Assembly: GCF_001428255.1 (NCBI RefSeq)
Contig: NZ_LMRW01000029.1
Span: 63,186-127,185 of the forward strand
Source: Agromyces sp. Soil535
GTDB taxonomy: Bacteria; Actinomycetota; Actinomycetes; Actinomycetales; Microbacteriaceae
DNA: 64,000 nucleotides
Reading direction: 5' to 3'
Made by a program: the position numbers and the translations under genes. This document shows positions 15,379 to 24,894 of the stretch, piece by piece (position 1 is the first letter of the stretch; each line of letters starts with the position of its first letter). The notes below the pieces were generated by a model. The model did no database searches and was not told the DNA's origin. It saw nothing but the letters and a program-made list of their open reading frames with translations.

Positions 15379-18176
15379 GGTTCAGCGTCAACGGACAGGA
15401 GCGGGAGGCCGCGCCGCGGCCCGGCCAGTGCCTGCGCACGCTCCTTCGCGAGCACGAGCACTTCGAGGTGAAGAAGGGATGCGACGCGGGCGACTGCGGC
15501 GCCTGCTCGGTGCTCGTCGACGGCACGCCGGTGCACTCGTGCATCTATCCCGCGCAGCGTGTCGAGGGACACGCCGTGACGACGGTCGCAGGTCTCGGCA
15601 CCCCCGACGAGCTGCACCCCATGCAGGAGGCGTTCGTCGACCACTTCGGCTTCCAGTGCGGCTTCTGCACCGCCGGAATGGTCGTGACGGCCTCGACGCT
15701 GGGCAAGGCGCAGCTGGGCGACCTGCCCAGGCTCATGAAGGGCAACCTCTGCCGCTGCACGGGCTATCGCAGCATCCGGGACTCGATCACGGCGGGCGCG
15801 ACGGCTCAGGCGCGCCCGCGCGGCGCACGCAACCTCGGGTCCACTGACTCCGAGCACCCATCGGTCTCGCTCGTGGGCCGTTCGATCGAACCGCCCGCGG
15901 CCCGCCGCGTGGTGACCGGGACCGAGCCGTACACGTTCGACACCGCGATGCCCGGCGCGCTGCACCTCCGCGTGCTCGGGTCCCCGCACGCCCACGCGCG
16001 GATCCGTGCGATCGACACGAGCGCCGCGCTCGAGGTGGAAGGCGTCGAGCTCGTGCTCACGCACGAGGACGTCCCGGCCGCCCGCTTCTCGACCGGCCGC
16101 CACCAACACCGCACGGACGACCCCGACGACACGCGGGTGCTCGACGACGTCGTGCGGTTCGTCGGCCAGCGCGTGGCGGCCGTCGCCGCGACGACGGCTG
16201 CCGCTGCCGAGGAGGCATGCCGGCGCATCCGGGTCGTCTACGACGTGCTGCCCGCGGTCTTCGACCCCGAGGAGGCCCGCACCCCCGGCGCCCCGCTCCT
16301 GCATCCCGGCCGGACACCCGAGGATCGGGTCGACGAGGCCGGCCGCAACGTGATCGCCGCGCTCCACGCCGGATTCGGCGGCGACATCGACCGGGCGCTC
16401 GCGGCGTCCGACGTCACCGTCGCGGGCACGTGGCGCACCCAGCGCATCAGCCACGCCCAGCTCGAGACGCACGGTTCGCTCGGCTGGCTGGACGAGGACG
16501 GACGCCTCGTGCTGCGGACGAGCTCGCAGGTGCCGTTCCTCACGCGCGACGAGCTCTGCCGTCTGCTCGACCTGCCGCAGGAGCGCGTGCGCGTGTTCAC
16601 CGCCCGCGTCGGCGGCGGCTTCGGCGGGAAGCAGGAGCTCCTCACCGAGGATCTCGTGGCGCTCACGGTGCTCCGCACCGGCCGGCCGGCGGTGTACGAG
16701 CTGAGCCGCACCGAAGAGTTCGTGCGCACCACCGTGCGGCACCCCATGCGTGTCGCCGTCGCGCTCGGCGCATCGCGCGACGGTCGTCTCACCGCCATGA
16801 GACTCGACGTGCTGAGCGACACCGGCGCGTACGGCAACCACTCGCGGGGCGTGCTGTTCCACGGATGCTCCGAGTCCATGAGCCTCTACACGAGCCCAGT
16901 GAAGCGGATCGACGCCGAGGTCGTCTACACGAACCACACACCGTCGGGTGCGTTCCGCGGCTACGGTCTCGGCCAGGTCGGCTTCGCGGTCGAGTCGGCG
17001 ATGGACGAGCTCGCCATCGAGCTCGGCTTCGACCCGTTCGAGTTGCGCCGGATCAACGCGATCGGTGCGGGCGACGTGCCCCTCGGGTGGCACGGCGAGC
17101 CCGAGGCCGACGTGACGCCCGGCAGCTACGGACTCGACCAGTGCCTCGACCTCGCCCAGGAGGCGTTGCGCCGGGGCAACGGCGTCGAGCCGCCAGCGGG
17201 TGAGCACTGGCGCGTCGGCGAGGGCATGGCGGCGTCGATGATCGCCACGATGGCGCCGCGTGGCCACATCGCGAAGACGACGGTCACCCTGGGCCCCGAC
17301 GGCACCTACGTGCTCGGCGTCGGCACGAGCGAGTTCGGCAACGGCACCACGACCGTGCACACGCAGATCGTCGCCACCGATCTCGCCACGTCCGTCGGCC
17401 GCATCCGCCTGCACAACTCGGACACCGACGGCGCAGTCTACGACACCGGCGCGTTCGCGTCGGCGGGCACGACCGTCGCGGGCAAGGCGCTGCATTCGGC
17501 CGCGCTCGCGCTCCGCGGCATCCTCCTCGACACGGCCGCCGAGCTCACGGGCGCGGATGCCGCGGAATGCATGCTCGGCTCCCACGGCGTGCTCGCAGGA
17601 CGGCGACTCGTGTCGTTCCGCGAGCTCATCGCCGCCGCGCCGTCGGAGTACCGCCACGGCGACGGGCTCCGGACGTTCGGCGCCGAGTTCGGCGACCGGC
17701 GATCCCTCGCGTTCAACGTGCACGCGTTCCGAGTGGCCGTCGACGAGCGCACGGGCGTGGTGCGCATCCTGCAGTCCGTGCAGAGCGCGGATGCCGGCAC
17801 CGTGATGAACCCCGAGCAGTGCCGCGGCCAGGTCGAGGGCGGCGCGGCCCAGGCCATCGGCGGCGCCCTCTACGAGGAGGTCATGGTCGGCGACGACGGA
17901 CGCATCCGGTCGCCGGCCTTCCGGCTCTACCGGGTGCCGCAGATGGCCGACATCCCCGACACCGAGGTGCTCTTCGCCGAGACGAGCGACGAGCTCGGCC
18001 CGTTCGGGGCCAAGTCCATGAGCGAGAGCCCGTACAACCCCGTCGCGGCCGCACTCGGCAACGCGATCCGCCGCGCCATCGGCGCGCGCCCGTACGAGAC
18101 CCCCTTCTCACGTGACCGCGTGTGGCGGGTCGCGAGCGAGGCCGCGGCATCCGCCGAGCGGGTCATTGCCGCCTGA
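15375..18176 (+). CDS. Xanthine dehydrogenase, fused 2Fe-2S and molybdopterin subunit
   Basis: A 933-aa fusion of two normally separate subunits. Residues 1-145 are the 2Fe-2S protein: plant-ferredoxin type cluster C36/C41/C44/C56 and the helical cluster C95/C98/C126/C128 (CGFCTAGM, CRCTGY). After a linker of about 20 residues (GATAQARPRGARNLGS) the Mo domain runs from about 165 to 933, with RVGGGFGGKQE, SGAFRGYGLGQ and the catalytic Glu at E884 (GAKSMSE, replacing the common GAKGVGE). It oxidises hypoxanthine and xanthine to urate with the FAD subunit. The FAD domain is not included, so this is a partial fusion relative to eukaryotic XDH. Confidence 0.88.
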   Translation: MRFSVNGQEREAAPRPGQCLRTLLREHEHFEVKKGCDAGDCGACSVLVDGTPVHSCIYPAQRVEGHAVTTVAGLGTPDELHPMQEAFVDHFGFQCGFCTAGMVVTASTLGKAQLGDLPRLMKGNLCRCTGYRSIRDSITAGATAQARPRGARNLGSTDSEHPSVSLVGRSIEPPAARRVVTGTEPYTFDTAMPGALHLRVLGSPHAHARIRAIDTSAALEVEGVELVLTHEDVPAARFSTGRHQHRTDDPDDTRVLDDVVRFVGQRVAAVAATTAAAAEEACRRIRVVYDVLPAVFDPEEARTPGAPLLHPGRTPEDRVDEAGRNVIAALHAGFGGDIDRALAASDVTVAGTWRTQRISHAQLETHGSLGWLDEDGRLVLRTSSQVPFLTRDELCRLLDLPQERVRVFTARVGGGFGGKQELLTEDLVALTVLRTGRPAVYELSRTEEFVRTTVRHPMRVAVALGASRDGRLTAMRLDVLSDTGAYGNHSRGVLFHGCSESMSLYTSPVKRIDAEVVYTNHTPSGAFRGYGLGQVGFAVESAMDELAIELGFDPFELRRINAIGAGDVPLGWHGEPEADVTPGSYGLDQCLDLAQEALRRGNGVEPPAGEHWRVGEGMAASMIATMAPRGHIAKTTVTLGPDGTYVLGVGTSEFGNGTTTVHTQIVATDLATSVGRIRLHNSDTDGAVYDTGAFASAGTTVAGKALHSAALALRGILLDTAAELTGADAAECMLGSHGVLAGRRLVSFRELIAAAPSEYRHGDGLRTFGAEFGDRRSLAFNVHAFRVAVDERTGVVRILQSVQSADAGTVMNPEQCRGQVEGGAAQAIGGALYEEVMVGDDGRIRSPAFRLYRVPQMADIPDTEVLFAETSDELGPFGAKSMSESPYNPVAAALGNAIRRAIGARPYETPFSRDRVWRVASEAAASAERVIAA

Positions 18177-18220
18177 TCGCGGCGCGGACGAGACCGGACA
18201 GCCAAGAGAAGGAGCAGCAG

Positions 18221-19125
18221 ATGGCCATCATCCTCGGAGAGAACCAGTACGGAAAGGCGGAGAACCGCGTGGTGCGGATCTCCCGGGAATCGCCTCGGCA
18301 CGAGATCCACGACGTGAACGTCTCCACCGCCCTTCGAGGCGACTTCGCTGCCGCGCACCTCGTCGGCGACCAGTCGAGCGTGCTGCCGACCGACACCCAG
18401 AAGCAGACGGCGTATGCCTTCGCGAAGGAGCGGGGCCTCGTCTCGATCGAGGACTACGGGCTCGAGCTCGCCCGTCATTTCGTCGACGACGTGCCGCCGG
18501 TCGACGCCGCTCGCATCGAGATCGAGGAGTACGCGTGGGAGCGGGTGCTCGTCGACGGCGCCGAGCACGACCACACGTGGGTGCGGAAGGGCCAGGAGGT
18601 GCGCACCGCCTCGGTCACCGTCGAGGGGACGGGAGACGCGCAGCGCACCTGGATCACTGGCGGACTCAAGGACCTCGTCATCCTGAAGTCCACCGGCTCG
18701 GAGTTCCACGGCTTCTACGAGGACGAGTACACGGTGCTCCAGCCCACCACGGATCGCGTGATGGCGACGTCCCTCGTCGCGAGATGGCGCTTCACGACGA
18801 CCGACGCCGACTGGAACGAGATCTATGCGGGCGTGAAGGCGCTGCTCGTGCGCAGTTCGCCGTCGTGCACTCGCTCGCGCTGCAGCAGACGCTCTACGAG
18901 ATGGGCAAGGCCGTGCTCGAGGCGTTCGACATCGTCGCCGAGGTGCGCCTGTCCGCGCCGAACAAGCACCACTTCGTCTACGACCTCGCGCGCTTCGGCA
19001 TCGACAACGACAACGAGGTGTTCCACGCCGACGACCGGCCGTACGGACTCATCCAGGCGACCGTCACGCGTGACGACGCGCCCGATGCCGGCCCGGCGTG
19101 GCACCAGTACACCGGACTCGTCTGA
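18221..19125 (+). pseudogene. Urate oxidase (uricase), interrupted by an apparent 1-bp deletion
   Basis: The ATG at 18221 follows GAGAAGGAGCAGCAG. Frame 1 encodes 211 residues that match cofactor-free uricase: K12 (YGKAEN), T57-D58 (LPTDTQKQTAYAFAKE) and GSEFHGFYEDEYT. At 18851-18853 the reading frame breaks; the matching C-terminal part (FAVVHSLALQQTLYEMGKAVLE, PNKHHFVYDL, RPYGLIQATV) continues in the -1 frame to the TGA at 19123-19125. Adding one base at the Arg codon near 18852 restores a 301-aa protein of exactly the family length. No slippery heptamer is present, so programmed shifting is unlikely. Either the gene is inactivated or the base was lost in sequencing. It would convert urate to 5-hydroxyisourate. 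Confidence 0.88.
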
Positions 19126-19130
19126 CCACG

Positions 19131-20522
19131 GTGCAGCTCGATCCGGCGAACCGCGCTGCGTCCCGACGCACCGTGATCGACGGCGCCTACGTCGCCACGG
19201 TCGACGCGCACGACACCGAGCACGCCGTCGGCCACGTGGTGATCGACGGCACGCGGATCACGGCGGTGGGCTCCGGCATGGCGCCGAGGGACGTGCTCGA
19301 GGGTGCCGCCGACCGGATCGACGGACGCGGGCACCTGCTCACGCCCGGGCTCGTCAACACCCACCATCACCTGTACCAGTGGCTCACCCGCGGCGTCGCC
19401 CAGGACTCGATCCTCTTCGACTGGCTCGTGGCGCTCTACCCCTCGTGGTCGCGGATCGACGCCGGCCTCGTCGGCGCGGGTGCCGCCGGCGCGCTCGCCG
19501 TGCTCGCCCGGTCCGGCTGCACGACCGTGGGCGACCACCACTACGTCTTCCCGCGGGGCTCGGGCGATCTCGTGGGCGCGATCGTGGAAGCGGCAGCCGA
19601 CATCGGCGTGCGGCTGCACGCGACGCGCGGGTCGATGGACCTCGGTCGGAGCCGGGGCGGCCTGCCGCCGGACTTCGCGGTCGAGACGACGGATGCCGCG
19701 CTCGACGCGAGCCGCACCGCCGTCGAGGCGTACCACGACCCCTCGAGGGACTCGATGGTGCGCGTCGCGATCGCGCCGTGCTCGCCGTTCTCCGTGACGC
19801 CCGACCTCCTCCGCGAGTCCGCAGTGCTCGCGAGGACGCTCGGCGTGCGCCTGCATACGCACGGGGCCGAGACGGTGGAAGAGGAGGAGTACTGCGTCGA
19901 ACGGTTCGGCCTGTCGCCCACCCGGTACCTCGAGGGCCTCGGATGGCTCGGGCGCGACGTGTGGATGGCGCACTGCGTGCACCTCGACGACGATGCGATC
20001 ACGCGATTCGCGCAGACGGGAACCGGTGTGGCGCACTGTCCGTCGTCGAACGCCCGGCTCGCAGCGGGGATCGCGCCGATCGCGGCGCTCCTGCGTGCCG
20101 GTGTTCCCGTGGGCCTCGGCGTCGACGGCGCCGCCTCGAACGAATCGGGTCAGCTCGGAACGGAGATCCGACAGGCCGTGCTCCTCGGTCGGCTTCGCAC
20201 GGGCGCCGATTCGCTGAGCGTCCGGCATGCGCTGAGGATGGCGACGGTCGGAGGCGCCCGAGTGCTCGGCCGGGATTCCGAGCTCGGCTCGATCGAGCCG
20301 GGCAAGCTCGCCGACCTCGCGCTCTGGCGCATCGACGGCGTCGAGCATGCCAGCATCGCCGATCCCGTCGCGGCGCTCGGGCTCGCCTCGCTGCCGCCGC
20401 TCAGCCGCCTCCTCGTCGGGGGGCGCACCGTCGTCGACGACGGCGAGGTCACCAGGGTCGATGAGCGCCTCGTCGCGGAGGCGTCGGCGCGCGCGAGTCG
20501 GGAGCTGGCCGAACGGACCTGA
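19131..20522 (+). CDS. 8-Oxoguanine deaminase-like amidohydrolase
   Basis: A 463-aa COG0402 amidohydrolase. GTG 19131, 5 nt after the uricase stop, is the chosen start; GTG 19098 is possible. Metal and substrate residues: NTHHHLYQWLTRG, THGAETVEEEEY, MAHCVHLDDDAI and GVDGAASNESG. The set TGTGVAHCPSSNARL with GVDGAASN matches characterised 8-oxoguanine deaminases, which make urate from 8-oxoguanine, a product directly usable by this cluster. Other COG0402 enzymes such as guanine or isocytosine deaminase are alternatives. Confidence 0.85.
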   Translation: MQLDPANRAASRRTVIDGAYVATVDAHDTEHAVGHVVIDGTRITAVGSGMAPRDVLEGAADRIDGRGHLLTPGLVNTHHHLYQWLTRGVAQDSILFDWLVALYPSWSRIDAGLVGAGAAGALAVLARSGCTTVGDHHYVFPRGSGDLVGAIVEAAADIGVRLHATRGSMDLGRSRGGLPPDFAVETTDAALDASRTAVEAYHDPSRDSMVRVAIAPCSPFSVTPDLLRESAVLARTLGVRLHTHGAETVEEEEYCVERFGLSPTRYLEGLGWLGRDVWMAHCVHLDDDAITRFAQTGTGVAHCPSSNARLAAGIAPIAALLRAGVPVGLGVDGAASNESGQLGTEIRQAVLLGRLRTGADSLSVRHALRMATVGGARVLGRDSELGSIEPGKLADLALWRIDGVEHASIADPVAALGLASLPPLSRLLVGGRTVVDDGEVTRVDERLVAEASARASRELAERT

Positions 20523-20525
20523 TGC

Positions 20526-21161
20526 TCAGGAGGGGCGCGCCCCTGCCGGCCGGCCGGCGCCGAACCCGCGCGGCCGCTCCTTGACGACGAACAGCCGGTA
20601 GCCGCCTACCTCCGACCACCACCGGTGGCGGACCCCGCCCGCGTAGTAGACGGAGTCGCCGGTCTCGAGCAACTCGAGCCGCCCGTCGAGGTCGACGACG
20701 ACCGGGCCCGAGGTCACGTAGAGGAACTCGTCCTCTGCATGCTCGTAGTATTCGCCGGGCGAATCGTTGTCGGACGTGTACTCCAGCGGGTGGAACGGCC
20801 GGTCGCTGTGGGCGAGCAGGCGCGCACTGCCCTCCGCGAAGCCTGCGACACCGGGCGCCGCATCGCCCGCGCGCCGCACCTCGACCGCCGGCGGATCTGT
20901 CGTGGGATCGGCCGTGACTTCGGCCGCCGCGACGAGCTCGATCGGGCTCGTGCCCAGCGCCACGGCGATGCGCCTGAGCGAGGAGAGGCTCGGCTGCGCG
21001 AGCCCGCGCTCGAGTTGGCTGAGGAACGGGTGCGAGAGATCGGTGCGCTCGGCGAGCTGCACGAGGGTGTCCCCCCTGCTGCGTCGGAGTCGGCGGATGT
21101 GCGTGCCGAGGCGGAGCGCTGCGGCATCCGTCTCCGACGTCGACTGTTCTCTCGTCGGCAC
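20526..21161 (-). CDS. XRE-family regulator with C-terminal cupin domain
   Basis: A 211-aa protein with a Cro/C1-type HTH at residues about 17-71 (LGTHIRRLRRSRGDTLVQLAERTDLSHPFLSQLERG, written here in parts: QLAERTDLS, FLSQLERG) and a cupin sensor at about 120-200 (EYYEHAEDEFLYV, LLETGDSVYYAGGVRH). It starts with GTG 1 nt after the permease stop, so it is the last gene of the ABC operon. XRE-cupin proteins usually control catabolic genes and sense small carboxylates or amines. By position it is the best candidate regulator of the purine/ureide genes; its ligand is unknown. Confidence 0.88.
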   Translation of the reverse strand: MPTREQSTSETDAAALRLGTHIRRLRRSRGDTLVQLAERTDLSHPFLSQLERGLAQPSLSSLRRIAVALGTSPIELVAAAEVTADPTTDPPAVEVRRAGDAAPGVAGFAEGSARLLAHSDRPFHPLEYTSDNDSPGEYYEHAEDEFLYVTSGPVVVDLDGRLELLETGDSVYYAGGVRHRWWSEVGGYRLFVVKERPRGFGAGRPAGARPS

Positions 21162-21162
21162 G

Positions 21163-22032
21163 TCAGGCGCGCTTGTCGGGGTGCATGCCCATGCGCGCGA
21201 GCACGACGTTCTCGGCGATCTGCACGACGTTGTAGAGCACGAGCGACACCGCGGTGACCACGACGACCGACGTCCACAACGCGGAGAACTGCGCCTGGGC
21301 GATGTACCCGCCGACGGCGCCGCCGATACCCTCGCCCGTTGCGAGCCACTCCGCGAGGAGTGCGCCGGTGATGGCGCCGGGCACCGAGATGCGCACGGCG
21401 GCGAAGAACGACGGCGACGACGAGGGGAGGGCGACCTTTCGGAGCGCGGTCCACGGAGTGCCGCCGTAGACCGTGACGACGTCGTGCATCTGCGGGGAGG
21501 CCGACTTCAGGCCGAATGCGATGCTGACGAGCGCCGGGAACAGCACGACGATGCCGCCGATCACGGCCACGCTCCAGGCGTCGCGACCGAAGATCATGAT
21601 GATGACCGGCGCCATCGCGACGAGGGGCACCGATCGCAGCAGCATCGCGACGGGCATGAGTGCGTGTTCGATCCCCTTCGAGAGCTGGAAGACGATCGCG
21701 CCGACGAGGGCGACCGTGAGTCCGGCGACGAACCCGATGAGGGCGTCGCCGAGCGTGACGACGAGGTTGCCGCCGATCTCCGCGCGGTTGGCCGCCGCGT
21801 CGGGGACGGTGAACAGGTAGTTCCAGACGTCCACCGGACCCTTGGCGATGTACGGCGAGACGTCGAAGACCCAGAGCACGCCGACCCACAGCACGATCAC
21901 CGAGACGATCGTCACGAGGAAGGTGATGACGCTCGTGCCGAGTGCGCGGAGCACGGATCGCATCGACTCGGCGCGCACCTCCCTGCGGAGCTCGACGACG
22001 GCGTTGAGCTGGGTCATGGTGGTGACCGCCAT
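21163..22032 (-). CDS. ABC transporter permease (BPD type, SsuC/ThiX-like)
   Basis: A 289-aa membrane protein with about six to seven helices; the ATG at 22032 follows AAGGAGCGACTGAG. The cytoplasmic EAA loop reads VVTVYGGTPWTALRKVALPSSSPSFFAAVRISVPGA, here split: TVYGGTPWTALRK then PSFFAAVRIS. It starts 1 nt after the stop of the second permease, so the two are co-translated and probably form a heterodimer. Importers of this type carry sulfonates, thiamine precursors or nucleobase-like compounds. Confidence 0.87.
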   Translation of the reverse strand: MAVTTMTQLNAVVELRREVRAESMRSVLRALGTSVITFLVTIVSVIVLWVGVLWVFDVSPYIAKGPVDVWNYLFTVPDAAANRAEIGGNLVVTLGDALIGFVAGLTVALVGAIVFQLSKGIEHALMPVAMLLRSVPLVAMAPVIIMIFGRDAWSVAVIGGIVVLFPALVSIAFGLKSASPQMHDVVTVYGGTPWTALRKVALPSSSPSFFAAVRISVPGAITGALLAEWLATGEGIGGAVGGYIAQAQFSALWTSVVVVTAVSLVLYNVVQIAENVVLARMGMHPDKRA

Positions 22033-22033
22033 C

Positions 22034-22834
22034 TCAGTCGCTCCTTCCGCGCGACCACGGCGCGACGGCACGGGCGACGAGCCCCACGAGCGCGAAGCCG
22101 AGGAGGGCGACGGCGCCGCACACGAGCGCGATGCCCCACACCCGGGCCGCGTCGAGGCCCTGCTGCGCCGCGATCATCGCCGGCCCCACGCCGAGCTCGA
22201 CCTTGCCGAAGAACTCGCCGAGCACGGCGCCGAGGAATGCCGCAGGCACCGCGATCTGCAGGGCGTTCAGGATGTGCGGCAGGGCCGCGATGACCCGCAC
22301 CTTCACGAGTTGCGTGAGCCGCGAGCCGCCGTAGACGGTGACGAGGTCGAGACTCGCCGTGTCCGCCGCCTTGAGGCCGAGGAGGGAGCCGACCACCGTC
22401 GTGAAGAAGACGCTGAGCGCGGCGAGGAAGACCGCGGTGCCCGAGGGCTGGCCTGCGGCGGGTGCCCCGATGATGATGAGTGCGAGCGGTCCGATCGCGA
22501 CGATGGGCACGCAGTACGTGATGATCGCGAGCTGCATGACGGCTCCCTCGAGGCGCGGCACGAGCAGCACGATCGCCGTGAGGAGGAGGGCGATGCCGTT
22601 GCCCCACAGGTAGCCCTGCGCCGCCTCGACGAGCGTCACCGAGAAGTTGCGCCAGTAGAACTCGAAGCCGCTCTCGGCGAATCCGGCGATGACCTCGGGC
22701 GGCGTGGGGACAGCGCGGTTCGCACCCGCCCCCGTGTTGGAGAACACCGTGAGCGCGCTGATCCACCAGATGGCGATGAGCGCGGCGCCGCCGAGCACGC
22801 CGGTCGCCCATGGCGGCAGTCGATACGTCTTCAC
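22034..22834 (-). CDS. ABC transporter permease (second subunit)
   Basis: A 266-aa paralogue of the downstream permease, with a similar EAA loop (TVYGGSRLTQLVKVRV, ALPHILNALQIA) and about six hydrophobic segments. ATG start at 22834, 10 nt after the ATPase stop. Two different permeases with one ATPase indicate a heterodimeric channel. Substrate is inferred from the neighbourhood to be a purine or ureide such as allantoin, urate or xanthine. Confidence 0.87.
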   Translation of the reverse strand: MKTYRLPPWATGVLGGAALIAIWWISALTVFSNTGAGANRAVPTPPEVIAGFAESGFEFYWRNFSVTLVEAAQGYLWGNGIALLLTAIVLLVPRLEGAVMQLAIITYCVPIVAIGPLALIIIGAPAAGQPSGTAVFLAALSVFFTTVVGSLLGLKAADTASLDLVTVYGGSRLTQLVKVRVIAALPHILNALQIAVPAAFLGAVLGEFFGKVELGVGPAMIAAQQGLDAARVWGIALVCGAVALLGFALVGLVARAVAPWSRGRSD

Positions 22835-22844
22835 TCCGTGCTCC

Positions 22845-23666
22845 TCAGTGTTCGTCGACGGCCGCGCCGCCCTGCCCGAAGAGCAGCTCGGAGGCGTGGT
22901 CGACGTAGGCGTGGAACTCGGGGGTGCGCTGCATCTCGGGCGTGCGCGGGCGGGGAAGGTCGATGTCGATGACCTCCTTCACCCGGCCAGGTCGCGGACT
23001 CATGACCGCGACCTGGTCGGAGAGGAAGATCGCCTCGGAGATGCCGTGCGTGACGAGCAGCGTCGTCGCCGGCTTCTCGGTCCAGATGCGCAGCAGCTCG
23101 AGGTTCAGCTTCTGGCGCGTCATGTCGTCGAGTGCCCCGAACGGCTCGTCGAACAGCAGGACCGAGGGCTTGAGGATCAGGGAACGGGCGATCGAGGCTC
23201 GCTGGCGCATGCCGCCGGACAGCTGAGCCGGCTTCGCCTTCTCGAACCCCTTGAGCCCGACGAGATCGATCATCTCCCGCACGTAGTCGTGGTCGACCGG
23301 CACGCCGGCCACCTCGAACGGCAGGCGTATGTTGGCGAGCACGCTTCGCCACGGCAGGAGCGCCGAGTCCTGGAACGCGATGCCGAGCTCGTTGGCCGCG
23401 CGCAGCTCCTTCGGGTTCTTGCCGTCGACACGCGTCGTGCCGCTCGACGGGTCTTCGAGTCCGGCGAGGATCCGCAGGATGGTCGATTTGCCGCACCCGG
23501 ACGGACCCAGCAGCGACAGGAAGCTCCCCTGCTCGGTGTGCAGGTTCGCGTCCTGGAGCGCGACGACGCTGCGCCGTCCCATCGTGAACACCTTGTTCAG
23601 GCCGGTGATCTGCAGGCCGGTGCCCAGGGACTGCTCCTGGACACCGGCCGTCTGCTCGTACGTCAC
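22845..23666 (-). CDS. ABC transporter ATP-binding protein (nitrate/sulfonate/NMT1 type)
   Basis: A 273-aa ATPase. Walker A GPSGCGKST is at residues 54-62, the Q loop is in GIAFQDSALLPWRS, the signature is LSGGMRQRASIARSL, Walker B is LLFDEPFGALD, and the switch His is in TLLVTHGISEA. GTG start at 23666 with GAGGAAC upstream. It lies between the binding-protein gene and the two permeases in one operon and energises import. Confidence 0.9.
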   Translation of the reverse strand: MTYEQTAGVQEQSLGTGLQITGLNKVFTMGRRSVVALQDANLHTEQGSFLSLLGPSGCGKSTILRILAGLEDPSSGTTRVDGKNPKELRAANELGIAFQDSALLPWRSVLANIRLPFEVAGVPVDHDYVREMIDLVGLKGFEKAKPAQLSGGMRQRASIARSLILKPSVLLFDEPFGALDDMTRQKLNLELLRIWTEKPATTLLVTHGISEAIFLSDQVAVMSPRPGRVKEVIDIDLPRPRTPEMQRTPEFHAYVDHASELLFGQGGAAVDEH

Positions 23667-23696
23667 GTTCCCGTGTTCCTCACGTGTTCCGTTCGA

Positions 23697-24773
23697 CTAC
23701 TTCATGTACTCGATGAGCTCGGGGTGCTCCTCGTACACCTCGGCCAGGAGGCTGAGGTCGAAGAGGTCGTCGACGCTCACGTCGATGCCGGCACCCGCGA
23801 GGCTGTCGATCGTCTCGGACTGGAGCGCGTCGGAGATGGTGAAGAGCCCGTTCGCGACGGTGTCGTCGGAGACGACGAGCTCCTCCGCCTGCTTCACCGC
23901 ACCGGCGATCGAGTTCTCGGGGTTCAGGTCCAGGTCCTTGCCGTACTCCTCGACGGCGAGCCGCGAACCCTCCTCGGGGTCGTTCACCGCGTCGGTCCAG
24001 CCGAGGATCTCGGCGTAGAGGAACGCCTTGAGCTTCTCGCGGTCGCTCGCGATCGCCTCGTCGGTGACCGTGAACGTCTCCGCGACGAAGGGGAGGCCGT
24101 TGTCGGCGAACGGCAGGTCGACCGTCTCGTTCCCCGCGGCGGCGACCGTGATCGACTCGTTCGTGAGGTAGGCGACGAATCCGTCGACCTCGCCGTTCGT
24201 GAGCGGCGCGGGGTCGTACTGCACGGGCACGATGGTGAGCTCGGATTCGTCGATGCCGTTCGCAGCGAGGAGCGCCAGGAACAGGCTGGTGTTCGAGTCC
24301 TGCACGCCGATCTTCTTGCCCTTGAGGTCCTCGGGCGTGGCGATGTTGCCACCGTCCTTCAGGGAGAGGATGGTGAAGGGGTTCTTCTGGTAGGTGGTTC
24401 CGATGATCTTCACCGGGGCCTGCTCGTTCGCGACCGCGGCGCCGGTCGAGACGGCATCGCTCAAGGCGACATCGGCACTGCCCGACACGAGCTCGGCCAC
24501 GCCGGTCGACGGACCTGGCACGAGGTTCACCGACGAGAACCCGGCTTCCTCGAAATAGCCCTCGGAGTCGGCGAAGAACTCGCCCGAGAACTCCTCGTTC
24601 TTGATCCATGACAGCTGCAGCGTGAGCTCGCCGAGGTCGGCGCTCGCCGCATCACCCTCTGCGGCGGACGAGCCGCCGGAGGCGCAGGCGGCAAGGGTCA
24701 CGGCCGCGGCGGCGGCGAGGGCGGCGGCGCCGATGCGGCGGGCGCGTCGGGTGCCGGGGGATCGGAATGACAT
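23697..24773 (-). CDS. NMT1/THI5-like substrate-binding lipoprotein
   Basis: A 358-aa periplasmic-type binding protein anchored by lipid. Residues 1-30 are a lipoprotein signal (RRARRIGAAAL..., lipobox LAAC with C30), followed by a Gly/Ser/Ala linker. The domain begins ELTLQLSWIKNEEFSGEFF and has GKKIGVQDSNTSLFLALL and NGEVDGFVAYLTNES, the pattern of NMT1/SsuA-like proteins that bind pyrimidines, sulfonates or other heterocycles. First gene of the importer operon. In this setting a purine or ureide ligand is inferred. Confidence 0.87.
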   Translation of the reverse strand: MSFRSPGTRRARRIGAAALAAAAAVTLAACASGGSSAAEGDAASADLGELTLQLSWIKNEEFSGEFFADSEGYFEEAGFSSVNLVPGPSTGVAELVSGSADVALSDAVSTGAAVANEQAPVKIIGTTYQKNPFTILSLKDGGNIATPEDLKGKKIGVQDSNTSLFLALLAANGIDESELTIVPVQYDPAPLTNGEVDGFVAYLTNESITVAAAGNETVDLPFADNGLPFVAETFTVTDEAIASDREKLKAFLYAEILGWTDAVNDPEEGSRLAVEEYGKDLDLNPENSIAGAVKQAEELVVSDDTVANGLFTISDALQSETIDSLAGAGIDVSVDDLFDLSLLAEVYEEHPELIEYMK

Positions 24774-24894
24774 GTGATCGGTCTCCACTCTTCGGATGAG
24801 GTGGCGGAGCGCCGTCGAACCGGCTGCGGTGCGGATCCGGTTCGCGCAGCGCAGCGCAGGAAGGGGTGCTTCCCCGCGACCATAGGAGATGTAG

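Noticed and set aside
18840..18870. Programmed -1 frameshift in uricase
   Set aside because: No slippery heptamer or downstream pseudoknot is apparent; a simple 1-bp deletion or sequence error fits better.
18122..20464. A 780-codon frame continuing past the uricase break
   Set aside because: Beyond 18854 it is Arg-rich out-of-frame sequence over uricase and the 8-oxoguanine deaminase gene.
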